A stretch of DNA of 11,364 nucleotides from SHZL01 sp035292625 (lineage in GTDB: Bacteria; Pseudomonadota; Gammaproteobacteria; Xanthomonadales; SZUA-36), in NCBI GenBank assembly GCA_035292625.1, contig DATDPS010000144.1, positions 1 through 11,364 of the forward strand, read 5' to 3'. Shown piece by piece: positions 1-5,617 of the stretch. The position numbers were made by a program, and so were the translations under genes. The notes beneath the pieces are model-generated. The model did not search any database and had not been told where the DNA came from. It was given only the letters and a program-made list of their open reading frames with translations. Each line of letters opens with the position of its first letter. Positions within the stretch are counted from its first letter, which is position 1.

Positions 1-33
1 ACCCCAATTTCGGTTGGACTGTCTGAAGAAAAG

Positions 34-54
34 ACCCCGGATCAGATCCGGGGT
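34..54 (-). terminator. Intrinsic terminator after the 369-aa secreted protein gene
   Basis: A perfect inverted repeat (arms ACCCCGGATC and GATCCGGGGT around one base) lies 22 nt past the stop codon of the minus-strand gene ending at 77. Read on the minus strand it folds into a GC-rich stem of about 9 bp with a 3-nt loop and is followed directly by CTTTTCTT, the layout of a Rho-independent terminator. GGATC-centred palindromes of this sort are also common dispersed intergenic repeats in proteobacteria, so the element could be a repeat acting as a terminator. Positions 1-33 show nothing else I can support. Confidence 0.7.
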
Positions 55-76
55 AAAGGGCGACGGGCCCAACTCT

Positions 77-1186
77 CTATTTGGACAGAATGCGTGCTTC
101 GAGATCGCGACAGGTATAGCCCGCTGTTTCCAGCGAGAACAGACGCTGCAAGCGCTTCGTTCCCGAGCCCAGACCGATGTCGGTCAGGACATATTCAAAC
201 TTCAGGTCATTGCAGTTGTTGCCCGTAATGGTAACGCTGCCCACCACTTCCCGGTCCGCCGTTTTATCGCCCAGGAATTCGCCATTGGTGACCAGTACAA
301 TGGGAACAGTGACCTCGGTGTCGCCCATTTGAAACTGCGAGGCGCCGGTGAGCCACAACATGCCGCCATTCGCGTCGAACGTGTACCAGGACAGGAAGAA
401 CAGGAGCGGAAGCTTTTCGAGTTCGTCCTGCCCATCGACGAAGTTCCGCAATGGAATGGAATCCCCAACCAGCTCCGAAACCGCGATGACGAATCCTTGG
501 TCAGGCGCCCCGTCGACTACCCAGTTGCCGGACAAACGCCCACTCAAGGGAATGAGCGACTTGGCAGCAAAGACACTGGCCGTTGACGGAATGTCAATAA
601 CAACCCCCTCCGTGCCTTGCCACCGCAGGTGCAGCGCCAGACTGTCGTTGTACTGTGCCGCTGTCACGTCATACCCCCAGCCGGACCCTTGTGATGCCAG
701 CGGGGTGTCGCTGTCGAGCAGGAAGATCCAGGAGGTTTCCCAGCCCATCCCGCCCATTTCTCCTCCAAACACCGTGCCCGGATTCTGATCCCCATTGCCC
801 ACGCCCCAGGTATCCGGCTCCCGGGAAAGTCTGAAATTTCGCCAGCCACCGTCGATGATCAGGCCGACCGAAGGAGTCTCGTAGAGATAGTAATTGTAGT
901 CAGGGCTAACGAACTCCAGCCAGATCACCGATCGATTCGGGTCGGCACAGGCGACACGGTAAACGGCCAGATCGGCCGGCAGGAGATTATCTCCTCTTGC
1001 GTTAGGCAGGCTGATCCGAGCTTCCGCGACCTTCACGATGTCATCGCCGAAAAGCTGCAGTTGTCGGTCAGGTACCGTGACGCAGCCGGGCGGAAAGAGT
1101 GCGTAGGGGTTACTAATGAAGTTCGAGTAAGCCTGAGCATTGAAACTTAACAAAAGCGCCATCAAAAGAACAATGTTGGTTTTCAT
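77..1186 (-). CDS. Secreted protein, 369 aa, with C-terminal GxW/QGF-type domain
   Basis: Function unknown; exported to the periplasm or beyond. A clear signal peptide covers residues 1-19 (MKTNIVLLMALLL core, probable cleavage after NAQA). The N-terminal half (about 33-205) has a CVTVPDR segment and no motif I can name. Residues about 216-352 form the C-terminal domain shared with the 416- and 464-aa proteins of this cluster: GNWVVDGAPDQGF, then SWYTFDANGGMLWLTGA, a GEF, an asparagine-cysteine pair (NNCND) and a final GSGTKRLQRL. This pattern is familiar from many uncharacterised secreted gammaproteobacterial proteins. I chose ATG at 1186 over GTG at 1189 because the Shine-Dalgarno GGAGAGA (1191-1197) sits 4 nt from the ATG but only 1 nt from the GTG. 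The 5' leader and signal-peptide region recur, diverged, at 4825-4890. A terminator follows the stop. Confidence 0.85.
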   Translation of the reverse strand: MKTNIVLLMALLLSFNAQAYSNFISNPYALFPPGCVTVPDRQLQLFGDDIVKVAEARISLPNARGDNLLPADLAVYRVACADPNRSVIWLEFVSPDYNYYLYETPSVGLIIDGGWRNFRLSREPDTWGVGNGDQNPGTVFGGEMGGMGWETSWIFLLDSDTPLASQGSGWGYDVTAAQYNDSLALHLRWQGTEGVVIDIPSTASVFAAKSLIPLSGRLSGNWVVDGAPDQGFVIAVSELVGDSIPLRNFVDGQDELEKLPLLFFLSWYTFDANGGMLWLTGASQFQMGDTEVTVPIVLVTNGEFLGDKTADREVVGSVTITGNNCNDLKFEYVLTDIGLGSGTKRLQRLFSLETAGYTCRDLEARILSK

Positions 1187-1203
1187 CACTTCTCTCCAGT
1201 CAA

Positions 1204-1299
1204 TTATTCAAATCGCTTACCCGCTTCGGTAGCGCAATGGGCCATGATCAGACTGTCCTCAGCATCGAATACATCGACCGAGGCAGTGCCGGTGAAACG
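1204..1299 (-). pseudogene. C-terminal fragment of a GTW-family (lipocalin-like) secreted protein
   Basis: Directly after the TAG of the 416-aa gene, and in the same frame, 31 codons stay open to TAA at 1204-1206. The peptide starts RFTGTASVDVFDAEDSL and ends CATEAGKRFE. It aligns without gaps to the C-terminus of the intact 167-aa protein at 4283-4786 (ASARIYNAAGALI..C....GTRF), with 10 identities in 30 positions, including the LI pair, the cysteine and the G.RF ending. The same ending is familiar from the wider family. There is no start codon, Shine-Dalgarno or upstream domain, so this is most simply the 3' stump of a lost paralogue, cut at its junction with the 416-aa gene. A C-terminal extension of the 416-aa protein lost to a TAG mutation is less likely, because the 464-aa paralogue ends at the same PGMPGPL residues. 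Confidence 0.6.
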
Positions 1300-2550
1300 C
1301 TACAGCGGCCCCGGCATGCCAGGGCCGGCGTATAGCGATTCACACAATGCAACTGAATCGTTGACGATGCGCTGAATCGGAATCGCGCCAGAGACCACTG
1401 GAGAATCGGTTTCATCGAAACCCCAGCCGTAGGTGATCTGGCCGGACGAGCAGTCGGTGAATTCCAGCTCGATTGTTCCATCCAGGTATTGCTCGGGCGC
1501 AGGTGTCGCGGTATCAAAGCCGCCCCCGGTGGTCCATACGATGGCAAGTTCCGCGGAACTGCCTGCAAACTTTCCGAAAGCCGTCAACCAGCGGTGACCG
1601 AACTCATCACCCGCCTGGGGTTCGATCGCATAGGTGAACCACGCCAGGAAGACCTGGTTGATTTTTTCGTAGGCGGTCAGGAAGAAACCCTGCCCCGGAG
1701 TGTCCGGGTTGTGCCAGCTGCCGGCCAGGCCGGGATTTATGCGGAACGGTGACGGTGGCGCCAGCACATACAGGAACTCGCCAGCTTTGTCTCCAGAAAT
1801 CCACTGAGTGACGAAGTAGTAATCCTGTCCGGCCTGTAGCTCGATCAACGGCTCTCCATACGCGGCAAAGGCCACGCGGCTAACCGCCGGGTTGGCCGGA
1901 TTGACGGGCGCCGTATATACCTGCAGAGATACCTGCGCACCAATAAGCATGTCCGCGAAATAGTAGGTTCCGTCACGTGAAACCCGGACGGGTCCCGACT
2001 GCTTGTAGGGGGCGTTTCTGTCACCCCAGATGTCCGAGGTCATGGTCGGATCATTCGCGGTGAATTTACCCTTCGTAAAAGTCGGCAGAGCCACGACATT
2101 GTCAGAGCTGATGGATCCAGGGCCGATGAACGCCATCGCCCATGTGCCCTCGACGTTTTCGCACAGTTGCTGCACGACAAGAACATAGGTAACACCCCTG
2201 GACAACTTGTGAGAGTCGGTTCCCGGGATGTTCTTGACGTTTTGACCGGGAGCCGTCGGATTGAAACTGCCTTCATACACCCGATGGTAAACAGCCACCG
2301 CGCCATGACGATCAAGCTGATCGAATGCGTTGTAGGACCGGTACAGACCATCAATGGACACGCGGAACGTGGTTTGGACATAGCCCAATTTCTCCTGGGC
2401 GCAGCCATAGCTATGTAGCGCATCGATGGCCGGCTCAGCGCCGTCGAACATTCCGCTCAGGATGGTGCTCTCCGCCCAGGCAGGCGCAGAACCGAACAGG
2501 CAAACCGCAAGAACCATAGCTTGTGTGGTGACGCGAGAAAATGCGGACAT
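1300..2550 (-). CDS. Secreted multi-domain protein, 416 aa (paralogue of the 464-aa neighbour)
   Basis: Function unknown; predicted exported. The signal peptide is residues 1-26, with cleavage after APAWA. Two beta-sandwich-like units follow: about 28-165 (starting LSGMFDGAEPAID, with VYEGSFNPTAPG and FIGPGSISSD) and about 183-268 (QSGPVRVSRDGTYYF, VYTAPVNPAN, GQDYYFV). Their GTYYF...VY.APV and AGQDYYF patterns resemble bacterial pre-peptidase C-terminal (PPC) domains, a fold-level inference. The C-terminal domain (about 274-405) reads GLAGSWHNPDTPGQGFF, FLAWFTYAI, HRWLTAFG, GGGFD, ELEFTDC, IPIQRI. The tail NDSVALCESLY.GPGMPGPL is nearly the same as in the 464-aa protein. The start at 2550 is backed by GAGGGAG (2559-2565) with 8 nt spacing. 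That Shine-Dalgarno sits inside the 20-nt gap after the upstream gene, so the two genes probably form an operon and arose by tandem duplication. Confidence 0.87.
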   Translation of the reverse strand: MSAFSRVTTQAMVLAVCLFGSAPAWAESTILSGMFDGAEPAIDALHSYGCAQEKLGYVQTTFRVSIDGLYRSYNAFDQLDRHGAVAVYHRVYEGSFNPTAPGQNVKNIPGTDSHKLSRGVTYVLVVQQLCENVEGTWAMAFIGPGSISSDNVVALPTFTKGKFTANDPTMTSDIWGDRNAPYKQSGPVRVSRDGTYYFADMLIGAQVSLQVYTAPVNPANPAVSRVAFAAYGEPLIELQAGQDYYFVTQWISGDKAGEFLYVLAPPSPFRINPGLAGSWHNPDTPGQGFFLTAYEKINQVFLAWFTYAIEPQAGDEFGHRWLTAFGKFAGSSAELAIVWTTGGGFDTATPAPEQYLDGTIELEFTDCSSGQITYGWGFDETDSPVVSGAIPIQRIVNDSVALCESLYAGPGMPGPL

Positions 2551-2570
2551 GGAAGTTTCTCCCTCAAATC

Positions 2571-3965
2571 CTATAGGGGGCCCGGCATACCGGGGCCGCG
2601 ATACAGCGATTCACACAATGCAACTGAATCGTTGGCGATGCGCTGGATCGGGATGACACCTGAAACCGCTGGATTGCCAAATATGTCGAAGCCCCAGGCA
2701 TAGTTGACCTGGCCAGACGTGCAGTCGGTGAATTCAAGCTCGATCGTTCCATCGATGTGCTGTTCGGGCACAGGATCCGGGGCGTCAAAGCCTCCCCCGG
2801 CGGTCCACTCGATGGCGAGATCGGCAGATGTGCCCCAAAAGGGCCCCGAAGCCGTCATCCAGCGATGGCCGAACTCGTCATCCGCCGGCGGATCGATCGC
2901 ATAAGTCAACCACCCAAGGAAGACCTGGTTGCGGCTCTCGAATACGTCCAGGAAGAAACCCTGGCCGGGAGTGTCTGGGTTGTACCAACTGTCGGCCAGG
3001 CCGCGGCTTACCCGAAACGGCGCCGGTGGGGCCATTATGAAAAAGTAGTCGTCAGACTCATCCAGAGCGGGGGGCGCAAGCCCGTACGAGTCCCCATGAG
3101 ACTGGACCAGGATGTAGTAATCCTGTCCGGCTTTGAGTTCAAATCCTTCCCCATATCCACCGCCTACGCGGTTGACCCACTCCCTGTCCCAGGCGGGATC
3201 TACGGGCGCCGAGTAGACCGACACGCACAGGCCGTAAATACCCGCGGTGGAAAAGTAGTAGGTTCCGGTTCGTGAAACCTGGATTGGCCCCGACTGCTCG
3301 AAGTGGGCGGGGTAAGGTCCCCAGTCGTCAGAGCAGTTGCTGCTCATCATCGGGCCATCTCTATCGAACGTACCCGAGGTGAAGGATGGCACGGCCACCG
3401 CATCATCGGAATCCACCGTTCCGGGGCCAACAAACGCCACTGCCCAGGCGCCTTTTGAAGGCACGCAGGCCAGTTGCACGACCAAGGTATAGGCGGTGCC
3501 CGCAGCAAGGATCGCTTCGTTAGCGGGATAGTCGACACGCGCCGACGCGATCAGGTTTTTTCCAGGAGCTGAGGCATCGAAACTCCCTTCGTACACCAGG
3601 ACGGTGACATCTACCCCACCGACACTACGTAATGAGCCGAATGCATCGTTGAAGGTGTAGGTGCCGCTTGTTGATACCTCAAAGGTACTTTGCTGGTATC
3701 CCAAAGGGGTGTGAGCGCATTCAAATCCTGACAGAGAATCTATGGCCGGCTCGGAACCGTCGAACATCCCGCTCAGCACGGAACCAACCGCCCAAGCCGG
3801 CACCGAAACGAGCAAGGAGAGTGCCAAAGCTATGGCCGGCAAGTAATTTGGCTGCGCCGGGCTGTGGGGCGTAACCGGGGTCCGTGAGCGCTCGACGCCC
3901 CAGGCGCCGGTCATTTCCATCTGCCGTTTGGCCTTTCCGTTCAACCGTCTGTGTACTTTTTCCAT
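2571..3965 (-). CDS. Secreted multi-domain protein, 464 aa (paralogue of the 416-aa neighbour)
   Basis: Function unknown. Same architecture as the 416-aa protein: a hydrophobic export segment at residues 41-59 (YLPAIALALSLLVSVPAWA), two PPC-like beta-sandwich units (about 63-200 and 225-316), then the shared C-terminal domain (about 322-445: ADSWYNPDTPGQGFF, FLGWLTYAI, HRWMTASG, GGGFD, ELEFTDC, IPIQRI) and the PGMPGPL tail. The second unit carries extra cysteines (about 211 and 247) and an aspartate-rich insertion before 310 that the paralogue lacks. The start is uncertain. ATG at 3965 has only a weak, very close AGGA, and it puts about 40 polar residues before the signal segment. Internal ATGs at codons 16 or 18 would shorten this. 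It is the first gene of the two-gene operon, and the decayed regulator copy with its possible operator lies upstream. Confidence 0.82.
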   Translation of the reverse strand: MEKVHRRLNGKAKRQMEMTGAWGVERSRTPVTPHSPAQPNYLPAIALALSLLVSVPAWAVGSVLSGMFDGSEPAIDSLSGFECAHTPLGYQQSTFEVSTSGTYTFNDAFGSLRSVGGVDVTVLVYEGSFDASAPGKNLIASARVDYPANEAILAAGTAYTLVVQLACVPSKGAWAVAFVGPGTVDSDDAVAVPSFTSGTFDRDGPMMSSNCSDDWGPYPAHFEQSGPIQVSRTGTYYFSTAGIYGLCVSVYSAPVDPAWDREWVNRVGGGYGEGFELKAGQDYYILVQSHGDSYGLAPPALDESDDYFFIMAPPAPFRVSRGLADSWYNPDTPGQGFFLDVFESRNQVFLGWLTYAIDPPADDEFGHRWMTASGPFWGTSADLAIEWTAGGGFDAPDPVPEQHIDGTIELEFTDCTSGQVNYAWGFDIFGNPAVSGVIPIQRIANDSVALCESLYRGPGMPGPL

Positions 3966-4026
3966 ATCCTGCTCACTTGACCTGTAGGTCCTAAAAGCTC
4001 TGGGAGAAATTTTGTTACTTCGTTGA

Positions 4027-4156
4027 CATGAAAGTCCTTAGAATGCTGTGAAACTTTCTGAAAAGTTCTGAAAGCCACGTGCCCGAGCCGCAGGCACAGG
4101 TTTATGAGTTCGGCCAATATTGGGAGAGAGCAAGAGCGAACACCAGTACATCGTAA
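4027..4156 (+). pseudogene. Internally deleted copy of the winged-helix regulator 5' end
   Basis: Positions 4027-4113 match 5566-5652 (leader and first codons of the intact regulator gene) with 4 mismatches in 87 nt. Positions 4118-4154 then match 5862-5898 exactly over 37 nt. The 209 nt between these blocks in the intact gene are replaced here by CCAA, a net loss of 205 nt that shifts the frame. Read from GTG at 4079 (matching ATG 5618), the product would be VPEPQAQVYEFG plus 13 out-of-frame residues and a TAA at 4154-4156. The winged helix is lost, so the gene is dead. It points away from the 464-aa gene just as the intact regulator points away from the 187-aa gene, suggesting a duplicated regulator-plus-secreted-gene layout. 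Confidence 0.88.
4046..4075 (+). promoter_or_regulatory. Phased 10-bp direct repeats retained upstream of the 464/416-aa operon (putative operator)
   Basis: Three abutting 10-mers, CTGTGAAACT, TTCTGAAAAG and TTCTGAAAGC, share T at position 2 and TGAAA at positions 4-8. One-helical-turn spacing of direct repeats is the known operator layout of many OmpR/PhoB-type winged-helix proteins, the DNA-binding type of the intact regulator. The block lies about 80 nt upstream of the 464-aa gene start. The coding part of this copy has decayed, but the repeats are intact and more regular than in the live copy. Binding is inferred, not shown. Confidence 0.35.
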
Positions 4157-4174
4157 GACGGTATGTTTTTTCTT

Positions 4175-4232
4175 CTGATCTGGGTAAGCGTGAGCTTGAG
4201 GTGTCCTCACATGCTCACGCCACCCAGATCAG
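4175..4232. repeat. 58-nt palindrome forming a three-tier hairpin
   Basis: The element has three nested stems: CTGATCTGGGT (4175-4185) with ACCCAGATCAG (4222-4232), GCGTGAGC (4188-4195) with GCTCACGC (4213-4220), and TGAGG (4197-4201) with CCTCA (4205-4209) around a TGT loop. That gives 24 base pairs broken only by small bulges. It lies 50 nt past the stop codon of the minus-strand 167-aa gene. It is not a standard intrinsic terminator: on the minus strand it is followed by AAGAAAAAAC, and on the plus strand the T-rich run comes before the hairpin. It could be an mRNA 3'-end stabiliser, a REP-like dispersed palindrome, or part of a small mobile element. Confidence 0.75.
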
Positions 4233-4282
4233 ATGCGCTGGCCTTCGAGTGCCGAGTGGAACTTCGACGGACTCAACTTCGC

Positions 4283-4786
4283 CTATTGCTCACCGGTAAA
4301 TCGTGTTCCGAAGGTGATGACGCACCTGCTTACAATGAGCGCTCCGGCGGCGTTATAGATTCTGGCAGAAGCTGAGCTGGTCGTTGTGTCGTCCAAATTG
4401 TATTCGGTTTCTCCAATGACAACGATCTTTCCGTTCGATGTTCCATCCGCGTTATATTGGAATATCTTGAATGCGTATGCGTACGTGTGCGCGCGTACAT
4501 GTTGCCAGACTCCCAGGCCGGGGTAACGCCTTGAAGGTGGTGTTCCCGAAGCTTCTTCTATGAGTGTACCTCCTTGTACATAGGAAACCAGGGACCGTCC
4601 CGGCGGGGACAACGGCTCATCGGTCGTACAATCCACGAAGCTAGTCTCCAAGTCCCAGGTACCTTCGATCCCAAATCCGAGCGGCTCAATTGGTGACCCC
4701 TGCGCCATGGCTGTTGAGTGCGATATGGCCAATGCTATTACCATCACCAAGGTGCAATACGTGATCTTCGAGCTGTTTCTTGCCAT
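4283..4786 (-). CDS. Small secreted protein, 167 aa, GTW/lipocalin-like family
   Basis: Function unknown. Residues 1-29 form a signal peptide (YCTLVMVIALAISHSTAMAQ, cleavage after AMA or AQ). The mature part begins with IEGTWDLETSFVDC, then has a YVQGGTLIEEASGTPPS stretch, GVWQH, AYAFKIFQYNADG and a C-terminal SRCVITFGTRF. This order (GTW, cysteine, GGTL, TPPS, GxW, F..F..NADG, C....G.RF) fits a family of uncharacterised secreted proteins with a probable calycin-type barrel, seen in Proteobacteria and Acidobacteria; the family call rests on memory of the pattern. I placed the start at ATG 4786 because GAGGG (4794-4798) lies 7 nt upstream and the signal peptide then begins at residue 1. The frame is open further to ATG 4855 and 4873, but that extension is a vestige of another gene. 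A C-terminal fragment of a second family member lies at 1204-1299. Confidence 0.8.
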   Translation of the reverse strand: MARNSSKITYCTLVMVIALAISHSTAMAQGSPIEPLGFGIEGTWDLETSFVDCTTDEPLSPPGRSLVSYVQGGTLIEEASGTPPSRRYPGLGVWQHVRAHTYAYAFKIFQYNADGTSNGKIVVIGETEYNLDDTTTSSASARIYNAAGALIVSRCVITFGTRFTGEQ

Positions 4787-4890
4787 TTTCTTACCCTCAC
4801 TCCCGCCTAGGTTTTTGATAAAAAGCGCTAATAAAACTACGATGTTGGTCTTCATCTCCAAGTCTCCAGTCAATTATTTAAATCGCTTAC
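4787..4890 (-). pseudogene. 5' vestige of a paralogue of the 369-aa secreted protein gene
   Basis: Positions 4863-4890 repeat 1193-1220 with one mismatch in 28 nt; this is the leader of the 369-aa gene and includes the 3' end of the preceding GTW-type reading frame (codons for KRF then TAA). Positions 4825-4855 match 1156-1186 with 7 mismatches in 31 nt and encode MKTNIVVLLA, the start of the same signal peptide. After that the similarity ends and the frame runs without a stop into the Shine-Dalgarno and start of the 167-aa gene. The arrangement is a recombination joint: the start of a lost gene is fused in frame to the front of an intact one. It may still be translated from 4855, but that would stack two hydrophobic segments. 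Confidence 0.65.
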
Positions 4891-4909
4891 GTTCCGGTAC
4901 TCGCCCCAG

Positions 4910-5473
4910 CTACTGGAAGATGGGCACGCGCTGGCCGGTCTCGGTGATGCCAGGAATAGTGATCACCGGAACGGCGCCCGGGTCGGGCATCCCGTCACCG
5001 TCGGCGTCGGCCGAAGCGGGGTACACGGTAACGGTGACGTGGATCACGTCGTGATCAGGATCAATGAACTGGAGCGTGCCAAAGGCGACGGCGATAGCGC
5101 GAATCTGCAGCTCGTTATTCGGTCCCTTCGCCTGCGCGTAGCCCACCAGCGTCCATTGAGCGGTGTCACGGTTGATCATCACTTCCTGGCCCACGAGGTC
5201 ACTCCAGGAGTCCGCGCCAAAAGCCGCGGCCAAATCCGCGAGGTCGGCGCCATAGGACGTGAAATTGACGCGTAATGCCGCTTCCGTCGCCTCCGGGTCT
5301 AGGGGGGTTTGAAGAGCGGTCCACGTCCACAAGCTTGCCGCCTGGCCGACCCAACCGCCACCGAGTTTGTAGTGCCCCTGGTCTTGGTTGGAGGCGCCGG
5401 CTTGAGTGATGGCGAGCAGCCCGGCCAACGTGACGCCAACCGTCAGAATGGACAGGTTCTTTTTGCTAAACAT
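4910..5473 (-). CDS. Secreted protein, 187 aa, function unknown
   Basis: I do not recognise a characterised function. The signal peptide is residues 1-27 (KKNLSILTVGVTLAGLLAI, cleavage near QAGAS). The mature protein has KLGGGWVGQ (about 36-44), a segment rich in Ala, Leu and Asp (about 58-95, NFTSYGADLADLAAAFGADSW), a central block ending QIRAIAVAFGTLQF (about 123-136), and an acidic DADGDGMPD motif (156-164) of the kind that binds calcium in EF-hand-like or thrombospondin-type-3 loops. The start at ATG 5473 is clear: AAGGAG (5481-5486) lies 7 nt upstream and the signal peptide begins there. A longer reading frame to 5758 is antisense to the regulator gene and is not used. The gene is transcribed divergently from the regulator, with 144 nt between the two start codons. 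Confidence 0.8.
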   Translation of the reverse strand: MFSKKNLSILTVGVTLAGLLAITQAGASNQDQGHYKLGGGWVGQAASLWTWTALQTPLDPEATEAALRVNFTSYGADLADLAAAFGADSWSDLVGQEVMINRDTAQWTLVGYAQAKGPNNELQIRAIAVAFGTLQFIDPDHDVIHVTVTVYPASADADGDGMPDPGAVPVITIPGITETGQRVPIFQ

Positions 5474-5584
5474 AACGTTTCTCCTTATCTTTGGATCGAC
5501 AAGAATTTGCTGATTGCAGCGACGGCGTAATTGACTCCTGGGTAGCAATACTCTTACCCAATGGGCATGAAAGTCCTTAGAATG

Positions 5585-5614
5585 CTGTGAAACTTTATGA
5601 AAAGTTCTGAAAGC
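5585..5614 (+). promoter_or_regulatory. Phased 10-bp direct repeats before the regulator start (putative autoregulatory operator)
   Basis: Three abutting 10-mers (CTGTGAAACT, TTATGAAAAG, TTCTGAAAGC) end 3 nt before the ATG at 5618 and share TGAAA in phase. A second copy lies at 4046-4075 in front of the 464-aa gene. Their position between divergent genes and the one-turn spacing fit autoregulation by the winged-helix protein, possibly also acting on the 187-aa gene. In the other copy the middle repeat reads TTCTGAAA, so the upstream in-frame ATG at 5597 may be a chance mutation inside the operator. Inferred, not shown. Confidence 0.35.
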
Positions 5615-5617
5615 CAC

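Larger units (their letters stand above)
3966..4282. other. 317-nt region without an intact gene between minus-strand genes
   Basis: This gap holds three things: a small palindrome GACCTGTAGGTC at 3979-3990 near the start of the 464-aa gene, the decayed 5' copy of the regulator gene with its leader (4027-4156), and a long palindrome (4175-4232). The rest, 4233-4282, shows nothing I can support. An 89-codon minus-strand reading frame across 3941-4210 is only the antisense of the regulator remnant. Confidence 0.7.

Noticed and set aside
14..586. 190-codon plus-strand frame
   Set aside because: It is a shadow of the 369-aa minus-strand gene, which has a signal peptide, a Shine-Dalgarno, a terminator and a recognisable domain.
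1257..1283. Imperfect stem-loop after the 416-aa gene as a terminator
   Set aside because: Only two short interrupted stems and no T-run; the bases are better explained as the GTW-family coding remnant.
3941..4210. 89-codon minus-strand frame similar to the extension above
   Set aside because: The similarity comes from both being antisense to copies of the regulator 5' end, so it is not a shared small protein.
4175..4232. Reading the long palindrome as an intrinsic terminator
   Set aside because: The T-rich run lies before the hairpin on the plus strand, and the minus strand has an A-rich run after it, so no U-tract follows the stem in either direction.
5531..5560. TTGACT-based sigma-70 promoter for the regulator
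   Set aside because: TTGACT at 5531 looks like a -35 box, but no acceptable -10 hexamer lies 16-18 nt downstream.
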